35,288 nt of DNA, taken from the NCBI GenBank assembly GCA_039029535.1, contig JBCCFW010000068.1, forward strand, positions 1-35,288. The letters are read 5' to 3'. The stretch is from JBCCFW01 sp039029535. Its GTDB lineage: Bacteria > Acidobacteriota > JBCCFW01. Positions 16,744-24,070 of the stretch are shown piece after piece. Under the pieces are notes generated by a model. That model saw nothing but the letters and a program-made list of their open reading frames with translations, searched no databases and was not told the origin of the DNA. Positions within the stretch are counted from its first letter, which is position 1; the number at the start of each line of letters is the position of its first letter. The translations under genes were made by a program, and so were the position numbers.

Positions 16744-17346
16744 CTATCCGTGCGAGGGCGGGAGACCGAGGACGGGCGTGCCCGCTCGGAGACAGTCTTC
16801 GAGCTCGTCGTGACCCTGCTCACGACCCTGGCCGGGGAACATGAGCTCGGCGAGGGCCGAGAGCGCCGGACCGAAGTCGGGGTCGGCCTCGAGCGCCTGG
16901 TCGAGGTGTCGGATGGCCCGGTTGCGATCCCCCAGCGCGAGGTAGGCGCGGTGGAGGTTGTAGTGCGGGAAGCTGCGCGTCGAGTACTGCCTCATCGTCG
17001 TCGCGCGCTTGAGGAAGAAGAGCGCCTGCTCGGGCTCCTCCATCTCGATGAGGTACGCGCCCATGTCGTTCCACGCGTTCGGGAACTCGGGCTCGAGCTG
17101 CATGGCGTCACGGCAATGATCGAGGGCGTCCTCGAGCTGACCGTCGGTCGCCAGGGCCCAGGCGAGGTGGACGTGGGCCTCGGCCGTCGGATGGAGACGC
17201 AAGGACTTCTCGAACAGGACCCGAGCATGCTCGGGTTGGCCTTCGAGCTGACGGGCGTAGGCCATTCGGAAGAGACGACGTGCCTCGGCCACCTTCTCGC
17301 GCTTCAGGTCGCGCCGCGGGCGAGGGGTTTGGGTCGTAGAAGGCAT
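16744..17346 (-). CDS. tetratricopeptide-repeat protein
   Basis: A 200-residue protein made of about four TPR helix pairs between residues 20 and 165. Examples are AYARQLEGQPEHARVLFEKS, AWALATDGQLEDALDHCRDA and AYLALGDRNRAIRHLDQALE, each ending near a Pro as is usual. There is no signal peptide or membrane helix, so it is probably a cytoplasmic protein-protein scaffold. The partner is unknown. I chose the ATG at 17346 over an in-frame TTG at 17358. A strong promoter match lies about 180 nt upstream. It is upstream of and co-oriented with citrate synthase, but 350 bp away, so co-transcription is uncertain. Confidence 0.75.
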   Translation of the reverse strand: MPSTTQTPRPRRDLKREKVAEARRLFRMAYARQLEGQPEHARVLFEKSLRLHPTAEAHVHLAWALATDGQLEDALDHCRDAMQLEPEFPNAWNDMGAYLIEMEEPEQALFFLKRATTMRQYSTRSFPHYNLHRAYLALGDRNRAIRHLDQALEADPDFGPALSALAELMFPGQGREQGHDELEDCLRAGTPVLGLPPSHG

Positions 17347-17358
17347 GCGGTCTCGCAA

Positions 17359-17815
17359 ACGAGAAGGCGGGAGTCAGGACGACGGCTCAGGGACGAGCAC
17401 CGAGAGCGGCGGGAGGGGAAGTCGAACGCTGACGAAATGAAGTCGGCATGAAGCTCGCAAGAGCTCTCTCCGGCTGACCCGGAACGCCGCTGACAACGAT
17501 CGCTGGGGGAGAGAGACTCCAACGGCATGCTAGTAGTGGCCCCAGGGGGTGTCAAGCGGCGGGGGCAAGCATGCGAAACACCTCGGAAACAAGTCGCGAA
17601 GGGCCTCTAAGAACACATTTGATTCTCACTCACTTGCACTCTTCCATTGACGCATGGGCGGGCCGTGATCGATGTCGGCTGCTCGACCGAGCGCGGGTGG
17701 GCGAGCCAAGGTAGGATGGAGGCCGCCAGACGGCGTCGCAGGCCTCTTCGAGCTGCGTTCCTGCCGTCGATGACGGTCGGCTTCCTGCGGCCGTTCCCGC
17801 GCTCGCGGAGGTGTC
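17359..17815. other. divergent control region between the TPR and kynureninase-like genes
   Basis: About 450 bp separating two divergent genes. It holds the minus-strand promoter at 17527-17555. The stretch 17560-17650 looks more A/T-rich than its surroundings. On the plus side, TTGATT (17619-17624) with TTCCAT (17642-17647) at 17-nt spacing is a weak promoter candidate for the kynureninase-like gene. I see no RNA gene or small protein here. Confidence 0.45.
17527..17555 (-). promoter_or_regulatory. sigma70-type promoter for the TPR gene
   Basis: On the minus strand a perfect TTGACA (17555-17550) is followed by exactly 17 nt and TAGCAT (17532-17527), which matches the -10 consensus at four of six positions including the key first A and last T. 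Transcription would start near 17520 and leave a leader of about 170 nt before the TPR ATG at 17346. The spacer contains the inverted run CCCCCTGGGG. Confidence 0.6.
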
Positions 17816-19006
17816 ATGTCGGATCCTCTCCTGGAGCACCGCTCCTCGTTTCCGATCCTCGAATCGACCAACTACCTCATCTCGAACTCGCTCGGCGCAA
17901 TGCCCGACCGCACTCGCGATCGCCTCGCCGAGTACGGTGAAACCTGGGCCACGCGTGGCGTGCGTGCCTGGGCCGAGAGCTGGTGGGTGCTGCCGCGCAC
18001 GCTCGGCGATCTCGTCGCCAGCTTGTTCGGAGCTGGTGAGAACGAGGTCTCCATCCACCAGAACGTGACCCTCGCCACCGCCGGTGTCCTGTCGGCCTTC
18101 GATTGGCAATCCGAGCGCAACGGCGTCGTCGTCACCGACATGAACTTTCCGTCGCTCCTCTACCTCTACGAGAGGCATCAAGAGCAAGGATTGCGGCTGC
18201 AGCAGGTTCGCACCGAGGACGGGGTCTCGATCGACACTCAGGCGATGATCGACGCCATCGACGAAACCACACGCCTGGTCGCCCTCGATCACGTCCTCTT
18301 CCGCAGCGCCTACATCCAGGACGCGAAGGCCATCGCGGAGGCGGCCCACGCCAAGGGTGCGCTGGTGCTTCTCGATGCCTATCAGTCGGTCGGCACGCTC
18401 GAGGTCGACGTGCAGGACCTCGGCGTCGACTTCCTCACCGGCGGCGTCCTCAAGTGGCTGTGCGGTGGACCCGGCGCGAGCTTCCTCTGGGTCCGACCCG
18501 AGCTGGCTCAGACCCTGAACCCGCGTCTCACTGGCTGGATGGCTCACCCCGATCCCTTCGACTTCGACCCCGGCGACATGCGCTACCGCGACGACGCCTT
18601 CCGCTTCGAGGTGGGGACGCCCAACGTGCCGGCCCTGCACGCGGCGATCTCGGGCGTGGAGATCGTCGCCGAGGTCGGCTCCAGGGCGATTCGCGAGAAG
18701 TCCGTCCGCCAGACCGCGCGTCTGGTCGAGCTGGCGCAGGAGCGGGGTCACGTGGTGACCTGTCCCATGGATCCCGAGCGCCGAGGCGGCACGGTCGCCT
18801 TCGACGTGCCCGAGGCCAAGGCGGTGTGTCAGGAGCTGCTGGCCCGCGACGTCGTCGTCGACTACCGACCTCAGGCGGGCATCCGCGTGTCGCCGCACTT
18901 CTACACGAAGGACGAGGAGCTCGTGGCATGCGTGGATCAGATCGACGACATCCTCGAGACCAAGGCGTACGAGAAGCACCTCGCCGAGCTCCCGAAGTAC
19001 GGCTGA
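17816..19006 (+). CDS. kynU: kynureninase-like PLP-dependent enzyme (aminotransferase class V fold)
   Basis: A 396-residue fold-type I PLP enzyme, about the size of bacterial kynureninase. The PLP lysine is K213 in GGVLKWLCGGPG, aligning with the YKYLNGGPG motif of kynureninases. D187 in LLDAYQSVG should contact the pyridine nitrogen. Predicted reaction: L-kynurenine (or 3-hydroxykynurenine) + water to (hydroxy)anthranilate + alanine, in the cytosol. The call rests on fold and on the next gene being a kynB-type formamidase, overlapping by one base (TGATG), so both act on consecutive steps of tryptophan breakdown. The active-site Cys-Gly in place of Leu-Asn, and the missing KY, are unusual, and another class V lyase is possible. 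The start has GGAGG 4 nt before the ATG. No tryptophan dioxygenase gene is in the window. Confidence 0.72.
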   Translation: MSDPLLEHRSSFPILESTNYLISNSLGAMPDRTRDRLAEYGETWATRGVRAWAESWWVLPRTLGDLVASLFGAGENEVSIHQNVTLATAGVLSAFDWQSERNGVVVTDMNFPSLLYLYERHQEQGLRLQQVRTEDGVSIDTQAMIDAIDETTRLVALDHVLFRSAYIQDAKAIAEAAHAKGALVLLDAYQSVGTLEVDVQDLGVDFLTGGVLKWLCGGPGASFLWVRPELAQTLNPRLTGWMAHPDPFDFDPGDMRYRDDAFRFEVGTPNVPALHAAISGVEIVAEVGSRAIREKSVRQTARLVELAQERGHVVTCPMDPERRGGTVAFDVPEAKAVCQELLARDVVVDYRPQAGIRVSPHFYTKDEELVACVDQIDDILETKAYEKHLAELPKYG

Positions 19007-19623
19007 TGATCCGCGACATCTCCCCCCCGGTCTCCGAGCAGCTCGAGGTCTGGCCCGGTGACACGCCGTTCAGCCATCGCCGTGTCATGGAGCTCGGCGG
19101 CGGCGACACCTGCAACGTCACGACCATCAACACCACGGTGCACTGTGGCGCGCACGTCGACGCGCCGCTGCACTTCCACGCCGACGGGGCTGACGCGGCC
19201 TCGGTCGACCTCGACGCCTACATCGGCCGAGCGCGGGTCGTCCGTGTCGAGACGGCGGGGGCGGTCACGCGCGCCGACCTGGAGGCCCACGATCTCGATG
19301 GTGTCGAGCGGGTCCTCGTCCACGCACGGACGCAGTCGGGACCTCCACGCTTCGCGGAGGCGACGGCTCACTTTCATCCCGAAGCGGCCGAGCTGGCCGG
19401 TGAGCGGGGGTGGCGCTTGCTCGGCATCGACAGCTTCTCGGTCGATGCGCAAGACAGCAAGGACCTCGCCTCGCACCACGCGCTGCTGCGTCACGAGGTG
19501 CGCATCCTCGAAGGGCTCGACCTCACCGACGTGCCCGAAGGCGACTACGAGCTCATCGCCCTGCCGTTGAAGATGGTCGGCGTCGACGCTTCGCCCGTGC
19601 GCGCGATCCTCCGCGACCTCTGA
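19006..19623 (+). CDS. kynB: kynurenine formamidase (cyclase family)
   Basis: A 205-residue cyclase/KynB family metal hydrolase. The family signature HCGAHVDAPLHF is at 46-57, with H46, H50 and D52 as the expected metal ligands and H56 nearby. The opening IRDISPPVSEQLEVWPGDTP closely follows bacterial KynB. Predicted reaction: N-formyl-L-kynurenine + water to formate + L-kynurenine, feeding the enzyme encoded just upstream. The ATG at 19006 shares its A with the TGA of the upstream gene, so translation is coupled. The length matches KynB (about 205-215). Other cyclase-family hydrolases act on isatin or similar amides, so the substrate depends on the neighbour. Confidence 0.82.
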   Translation: MIRDISPPVSEQLEVWPGDTPFSHRRVMELGGGDTCNVTTINTTVHCGAHVDAPLHFHADGADAASVDLDAYIGRARVVRVETAGAVTRADLEAHDLDGVERVLVHARTQSGPPRFAEATAHFHPEAAELAGERGWRLLGIDSFSVDAQDSKDLASHHALLRHEVRILEGLDLTDVPEGDYELIALPLKMVGVDASPVRAILRDL

Positions 19624-19652
19624 GCCGCCCCCGACAGGCCCGCTCGCCCGTG

Positions 19653-21515
19653 TCAGCTCTTGCTGTCGTCGCTGCGTCCGTCTTCGAGGAGGACCGTGCG
19701 GGTGGGGCTGGCGAGACCCACGCCGAGCTTCTCGAAGCGATGGAGGAGGTCGAGGAAGATCGTCTGCCGGACCTCGAGGTAGCGACGCCACTCGGTGAAC
19801 TTCACGAAGAAGTACACCATCAACTCGAAGCCGTTCTCACCGATCTGGTCGAAGAAGACGTAGTGCCCGTCCTTCACGTCTTCGTGCGACTCGAGGGTCT
19901 CGCGGACCGACTCGACCGCCCGTTCCAATAGCTCGGGGTGGGTGTCGGAGCGGAGGACGAGTCGGACCGACACGCGGCGTGAGTTGAAGCGACTCACGTT
20001 CTCGATGCAGCCCGACGCCAGGTCGGCGTTGGGGATGGTGAAGAGTGTGTCCTCCCAGGTGCGAACCTTGGTCGACCGGATGCCGACGTCCTCGACGATG
20101 CCCTCGACTTTCTTGAAGCGCACCCAGTCGCCGAGGTCGAAGGGCCGATCGACGAAGATCATGATCGACCCGAACAGGTTGGCGACGGTGTCCTTGGCGG
20201 CGAGCGCGAAGGCGAGACCGCCGAGCCCGAGCCCGGCCACCAGCGAGCTGACCTCGAAGCCGAGCTGGTCCAACACCATGATGCCGCCGCCGACGACGAT
20301 GAGCAGCTTGAGCACTCGTGCCAGCAGCGGCAGGAGCTGATCGTCGAGTCGGGTCTCGCTGGTCTTCACGCGCTGACTGATGACCTGCCGGACGAGGTCG
20401 ACCAGTCGCCACGCGAGGAAGGCGAGGGCGGCCAGGACGAGGGCCTGTGCGATGCGGTCGGCCAGCGCATGCCAGTGAGCCGGCATGGTCACCGTCGAGA
20501 GGGCCATGCGCAGGCCGAGCACGAGGATGCCCAGGCGAAGCGGCGCGGCCAGCGCGTCGACGATGAGCTCGTCGGCCCGCACGCTCGTGCGTTGCGTGAG
20601 CCCGGTGAGCCGGGGCAGCAGCCAGCGCGCGAGCAGGCTGAGGAGCAGGGTGACGCCGAGGATGATCCAGGTCTTGCGGCTGCCCCTCAGGCTGAACGGC
20701 TCCGCGTCGGGGCTGGGGGCGGACGTGGTGATCGTCGAGGTCGTTGCCGGGTTGCCGGTCTCCGCATCATCGGTGCTGGGCGACGAAGACGCCGCGTCGT
20801 CGGTCGCGTCGGCAGCCGCGTCCTCCTCGGCGGCTCGCGCCGCGCGCTGCGCCTCGACCTCGGCCATGGTGACCGTTTCGGGCTCGACCGGGGCGGCGAT
20901 GACGCCGTTCATCCAGGCGAGCTCGACCTCCTTCTCTTCGAGCTCGAGCTCCATGAGCTGAATCTGCTCACGTCGGAGCTCGCGCTCCTGGGCGAGGACC
21001 TGGGTCGCCGAACCCTGGAGCTCCTTCGGACCCTCGTAGGGAGCGACCCGACTCTCCTTGAAGTCGATGAGGGAGACACGGAGAGCGCTGGCCTCGGCTT
21101 CCAGGTCGCGCCGCCGATCGTCGTCGACGCGCCGCGGGGCTCGCAGGGCGCGCTGGTACTGACGCTCGAGACCGCGGACCTGGGCGAGGGTGCGCTCGGG
21201 CATCGCGAGGTAGTCGTCGAGCACGCCGCTGCGACGTCGTTCCAGCTCGGACTTCGCGGCGACCAGAGGCCGACGCTCCACGGGTGCGAGGTTGGCGGCG
21301 TCGGCGAGGGCGATCATCCGCGAGCGGGCGCCCTCGGCCTTGCGACCGCGCTCCTCCTGGAGGCTGCGCATGTTCGTGGCGAGGTCGTCGATCCAGACGC
21401 GCAGCTCCGCCTGCCGGTTCTCGAACTCGGCGCGGGATTGCGCGCGTCCAACGGCGGGCGCGACGCCGAGAGCGACGAGGAGAAGGAGGGCGGTGCGACG
21501 AGCGAGCGAGGCCAT
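19653..21515 (-). CDS. MscS-family mechanosensitive channel with long periplasmic coiled-coil domain
   Basis: A 620-residue channel. A signal peptide (1-25, cut near GRA/QS) leads into a charged helical/coiled-coil periplasmic domain (about 27-205). An acidic, then Ser/Thr/Ala/Pro linker (225-273) is followed by hydrophobic helices near 283-300, 320-340, 355-375 and 398-415. The pore helix is VAGLGLGGLAFALAAKDTVAN (425-445), with the Gly/Ala packing of MscS TM3, and the beta domain opens with DRPFDLGDWV. The protein would release solutes on hypoosmotic shock. The N-terminal addition recalls MscK/YbdG-type larger homologues. It converges on kynB with 29 nt between stops and follows the enoyl-CoA hydratase gene by 32 nt in the same direction, so it may be on that transcript. 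Confidence 0.9.
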   Translation of the reverse strand: MASLARRTALLLLVALGVAPAVGRAQSRAEFENRQAELRVWIDDLATNMRSLQEERGRKAEGARSRMIALADAANLAPVERRPLVAAKSELERRRSGVLDDYLAMPERTLAQVRGLERQYQRALRAPRRVDDDRRRDLEAEASALRVSLIDFKESRVAPYEGPKELQGSATQVLAQERELRREQIQLMELELEEKEVELAWMNGVIAAPVEPETVTMAEVEAQRAARAAEEDAAADATDDAASSSPSTDDAETGNPATTSTITTSAPSPDAEPFSLRGSRKTWIILGVTLLLSLLARWLLPRLTGLTQRTSVRADELIVDALAAPLRLGILVLGLRMALSTVTMPAHWHALADRIAQALVLAALAFLAWRLVDLVRQVISQRVKTSETRLDDQLLPLLARVLKLLIVVGGGIMVLDQLGFEVSSLVAGLGLGGLAFALAAKDTVANLFGSIMIFVDRPFDLGDWVRFKKVEGIVEDVGIRSTKVRTWEDTLFTIPNADLASGCIENVSRFNSRRVSVRLVLRSDTHPELLERAVESVRETLESHEDVKDGHYVFFDQIGENGFELMVYFFVKFTEWRRYLEVRQTIFLDLLHRFEKLGVGLASPTRTVLLEDGRSDDSKS

Positions 21516-21547
21516 GCCGAGACCTTGCCCGAGCCGCTCGAGATTGG

Positions 21548-22360
21548 CTAGTGGTCCGGCTCCAGCCGGTCGCGCCAGCTCGCGTCGCGGTCCTCCATCT
21601 TGGAGTCGTAGAACTCGCGATGGTCGGCGCTGCGCAGCATGGCGGCCTGGAGGTTGGTCTCGTAGTCGAGGGCGGCCTCGAAGCTCATGTCGGCCTCGAC
21701 GTGCAGCGCCCGCTTGGTCACCCGGTAGGCCTCGAGAGGACCCTGCGCCAGCTCGGTCGCCCAGCGTCGGGCTTCGGTGACGACGTCCTCGCGGGGGACG
21801 ACCGCGTTGGCGAGTCCCCAGGCCAGGGCCTGGTCGGAGGTGATGGGTGAGCCGAAGAGCAAGGCCTGCTTCGCGCGGCCGTCTCCGATGATGCGGGGCA
21901 GCAGCCAGGCGGTGCCCATGTCGGCTCCGGCGAGACCGACCTTGCTGAAGAGGAAGTGGAACTTCACGCCCTCGCCGACGATGCGGAGATCGGAGGCGAG
22001 CGCGAGCACGGCACCCGCGCCGGCAGCCGTGCCGTGGATGGCGGCGATGACCGGCTGGGGCATCTTGCGCAGGTTGGCGACGACGGCGCAGGTCATCCGG
22101 GTGAAGGCGAGCACGCCCTCCATGTCCCGCTGAAGCAGCGGGCCCATGATCTCCTGGATGTTGCCGCCCGAGCAGAAGCCACGACCCTCACCGGCCAGGA
22201 CGACGGCCTTGATGTCGGGATTGCGGCTGGTCTCGTCGGTCCAGCGCACGAGGTCGGCGTAGACCTCGAAGGTCAGCGAGTTCAGCGTGTCGGGTCGCGT
22301 GAGGGTGAGCTGCGCGACGCCAGCGTCATCCACCTCGACCTTGAATTGATCCCAGCTCAT
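21548..22360 (-). CDS. enoyl-CoA hydratase/isomerase family protein
   Basis: A 270-residue crotonase-fold enzyme. Oxyanion-hole segments are GRGFCSGGNIQE (59-70) and GTAAGAGAVLALASDLRI (110-127). The catalytic stretch reads FSKVGLAGADMGTAWLLPR. The usual hydratase Glu is replaced by K140, and D147 sits where PaaG-type isomerases carry their Asp, so isomerase or atypical hydratase activity is more likely than classical crotonase. This sequence style is common in enoyl-CoA hydratases found near anthraniloyl-CoA and phenylacetate-type CoA pathways. Its ATG overlaps the stop of the dehydrogenase gene by 4 nt, so the two probably act on successive beta-oxidation-like intermediates. The substrate is not determined. 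Confidence 0.85.
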   Translation of the reverse strand: MSWDQFKVEVDDAGVAQLTLTRPDTLNSLTFEVYADLVRWTDETSRNPDIKAVVLAGEGRGFCSGGNIQEIMGPLLQRDMEGVLAFTRMTCAVVANLRKMPQPVIAAIHGTAAGAGAVLALASDLRIVGEGVKFHFLFSKVGLAGADMGTAWLLPRIIGDGRAKQALLFGSPITSDQALAWGLANAVVPREDVVTEARRWATELAQGPLEAYRVTKRALHVEADMSFEAALDYETNLQAAMLRSADHREFYDSKMEDRDASWRDRLEPDH

Positions 22361-23133
22361 GAGCAGACCGCGCCTCCATCGATGCCGAGTGCCTGGCCAG
22401 TGATGCTACCCGCGTCCTCGCCGACGAGGTAGCCCACCATGGCGGCGACCTCTTCCGGCTGGACGAAGCGCCGCTGGGGCGAGAGGGCCTCGAGCTTCTT
22501 GCGGGCCTTGGCCTCGTCCCCGTCGCTGCGACGTGCGATGTCCGTGATGGCGTCGGTGACGATGGCGGTCTCGGTGAAGCCAGGGCAGACCGCGTTGACC
22601 GTCACCGCCGTGCGGGCGAGCTCCAGCGCCAGGGCCCGGACGAGGCCGACGGCGGCGTGCTTGCTGGCGGTGTAGGCGGAGGTGAACGCGTAGCCCATCC
22701 GGCCGGCGGTGGAGGCGATGACCACCACGCGGCCGAAGCCGGCGTCGATCATCCCGGGCGTCGCCGCGCGGGCGAGGGCGAAGGCGGCGAAGGCGTTGAG
22801 CTCGAGCGCTCGATCCCAGTCCTCGTCACTGGTGTCTTGAAGCCCGGACGAGGGTGCGAGCCCTGCGGCATGAACCAGCACGAGCGGGGCGCCGAGCTCC
22901 TCGGTGCAGCGAGCGACCAGGCCCTTGCTGTCGGCACGGTCGGTGAGGTCGGCAGGGAGGGCGATCGCACGACCGCCCCGGTCGTCCACTTCGGAGACCA
23001 GGGCGGTGAGGGCGTCGGCGCTGCGGGCCGAGACCCCGAGAGGATGACCACGACGCGCCAGCTCCAGGGCGATGGCGCGTCCGATTCCCTGCGAGGCTCC
23101 GGTCACCAGTGCGACCGGAACCTTAGCCCGCAT
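22357..23133 (-). CDS. short-chain dehydrogenase/reductase
   Basis: A 258-residue classical SDR. The nucleotide-binding TGASQGIG is at 11-18 and the structural motif is HAAG instead of NNAG at 88-91. The catalytic set is N113, S141, Y154 and K158, with the normal 13-residue Ser-Tyr spacing. The absence of an Asp after beta-2 and ARS near 36-38 favour NADP(H), as inference. The C-terminal ITGQALGIDGG is standard for beta-ketoacyl/3-hydroxyacyl reductases. Its coupling to the enoyl-CoA hydratase suggests oxidation of a 3-hydroxyacyl-CoA. A GTG at 23136 immediately precedes the chosen ATG. A 14-bp perfect palindrome lies 44 nt upstream and could be its operator. Confidence 0.88.
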   Translation of the reverse strand: MRAKVPVALVTGASQGIGRAIALELARRGHPLGVSARSADALTALVSEVDDRGGRAIALPADLTDRADSKGLVARCTEELGAPLVLVHAAGLAPSSGLQDTSDEDWDRALELNAFAAFALARAATPGMIDAGFGRVVVIASTAGRMGYAFTSAYTASKHAAVGLVRALALELARTAVTVNAVCPGFTETAIVTDAITDIARRSDGDEAKARKKLEALSPQRRFVQPEEVAAMVGYLVGEDAGSITGQALGIDGGAVCS

Positions 23134-23176
23134 CACTCACCAGCCTTCTGCTGCGCGGCCAGATTCGCTCCTGCGC

Positions 23177-23190
23177 AGCGAGTACTCGCT
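23177..23190. promoter_or_regulatory. perfect 14-bp palindrome, candidate repressor operator
   Basis: AGCGAGTACTCGCT reads identically on both strands. It lies in the 168-bp leader region of the SDR/enoyl-CoA hydratase operon, 44 nt before its start. A partial copy of the half-site (AGCGAG followed by CGACT) occurs near 23251. The size and position would suit a dimeric TetR-, GntR- or MarR-type regulator, but no regulator gene lies nearby. Confidence 0.4.
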
Positions 23191-23304
23191 TCTCGGTCCT
23201 CAACGGGACATCGACCCCGCTTCCGGTCCTCGAACCTACGTTCACGCTGCTCAGCGAGCGACTCCGGCCGCTCGCGACGAAGCCTGATGAGTGAAGCGGG
23301 CTGC

Positions 23305-24027
23305 TCACGAGCGTGGCTCGTCACGGCTCCGCGACTTGCGGGCGCCGATGGTGCGGGTGGCCGTCGTCGACTTCTTCTTCGCCACCTTCTTGACGACCTT
23401 CTTCTTGCCCGTCTTCTTCTTGGCGACCTTCTTCGCGGGGCGCTGCGACGGCGTGCGGGCACGACGCGCCTTCGGAGCAGGGGCCTCTGCCGGCTCCTCG
23501 GCGACCTTCTCCTCGCGGGCCGGCGGCGTCGCGGGGACGGGAGGCGGCTCGCTGGTGGTCTGGCTCTTGAGGAAGTCCTTCAGCTTCTTGAAGAGACCCT
23601 TGCCCACCCACTCGTCGGCCTGGCGGAGAGCGTCCTTCGTGACCTTGAAGAGGTCGGCGCTGCCGGCCCAGTGATCCTCGACCACGGCCGGGTCGATCCG
23701 CTGGAGGACGGAGTCGAGGACGATGACCATGACGATGAGGTCGTCGACGAGACCGATGGGACCGAGGAAGTCGGGGAGGGGATCGATCGGCGACAGCACG
23801 TAGGCGGTGGCGACGCCGAGCATGAGCTTGTCGCGGGTGGCGACGCGGGGATCGAGGGTCGCGTGACAGAAGAAATGGAAGAGATCAGGGACGAGGAGGA
23901 TGTAGTCGCGGTAGGAGGGGTCGATTTCCTTGCGGTCCGCCCAGGTCTGGATCTTCGAGCGGAGCTGTCGATAGAAGTCGGCCTTGCCTGAGCTGGGTCC
24001 GGTGTCGGTGGTGGTCTTGCTGGCCAT
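23305..24027 (-). CDS. DUF1232 (YkvA-like) protein with histone-H1-like lysine-rich tail
   Basis: A 240-residue protein with two parts. Residues 60-110 carry the DUF1232 signature YVLSPIDPLPDFLGPIG followed by VDDL (77-97) and an adjoining hydrophobic helix, as in YkvA-like membrane-associated proteins of unknown role. Residues 155-240 form an extended tail: first Pro/Glu/Ala-rich, then repeats of the AKKVAKKK type (198-219), ending in Arg/Ser. Such tails resemble histone H1, AlgP and Hc1-like DNA-binding tails, so binding to DNA, RNA or acidic lipids is plausible. The start at 24027 is fixed by a perfect AAGGAGG 7 nt upstream, the best ribosome site I noticed in the window. The frame's upstream extension to 24600 is not coding. 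Confidence 0.8.
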   Translation of the reverse strand: MASKTTTDTGPSSGKADFYRQLRSKIQTWADRKEIDPSYRDYILLVPDLFHFFCHATLDPRVATRDKLMLGVATAYVLSPIDPLPDFLGPIGLVDDLIVMVIVLDSVLQRIDPAVVEDHWAGSADLFKVTKDALRQADEWVGKGLFKKLKDFLKSQTTSEPPPVPATPPAREEKVAEEPAEAPAPKARRARTPSQRPAKKVAKKKTGKKKVVKKVAKKKSTTATRTIGARKSRSRDEPRS

Positions 24028-24070
24028 GGTGGTCCTCCTTGGCTTCGTCAGGGTCTCACGGGGAGCGGGT

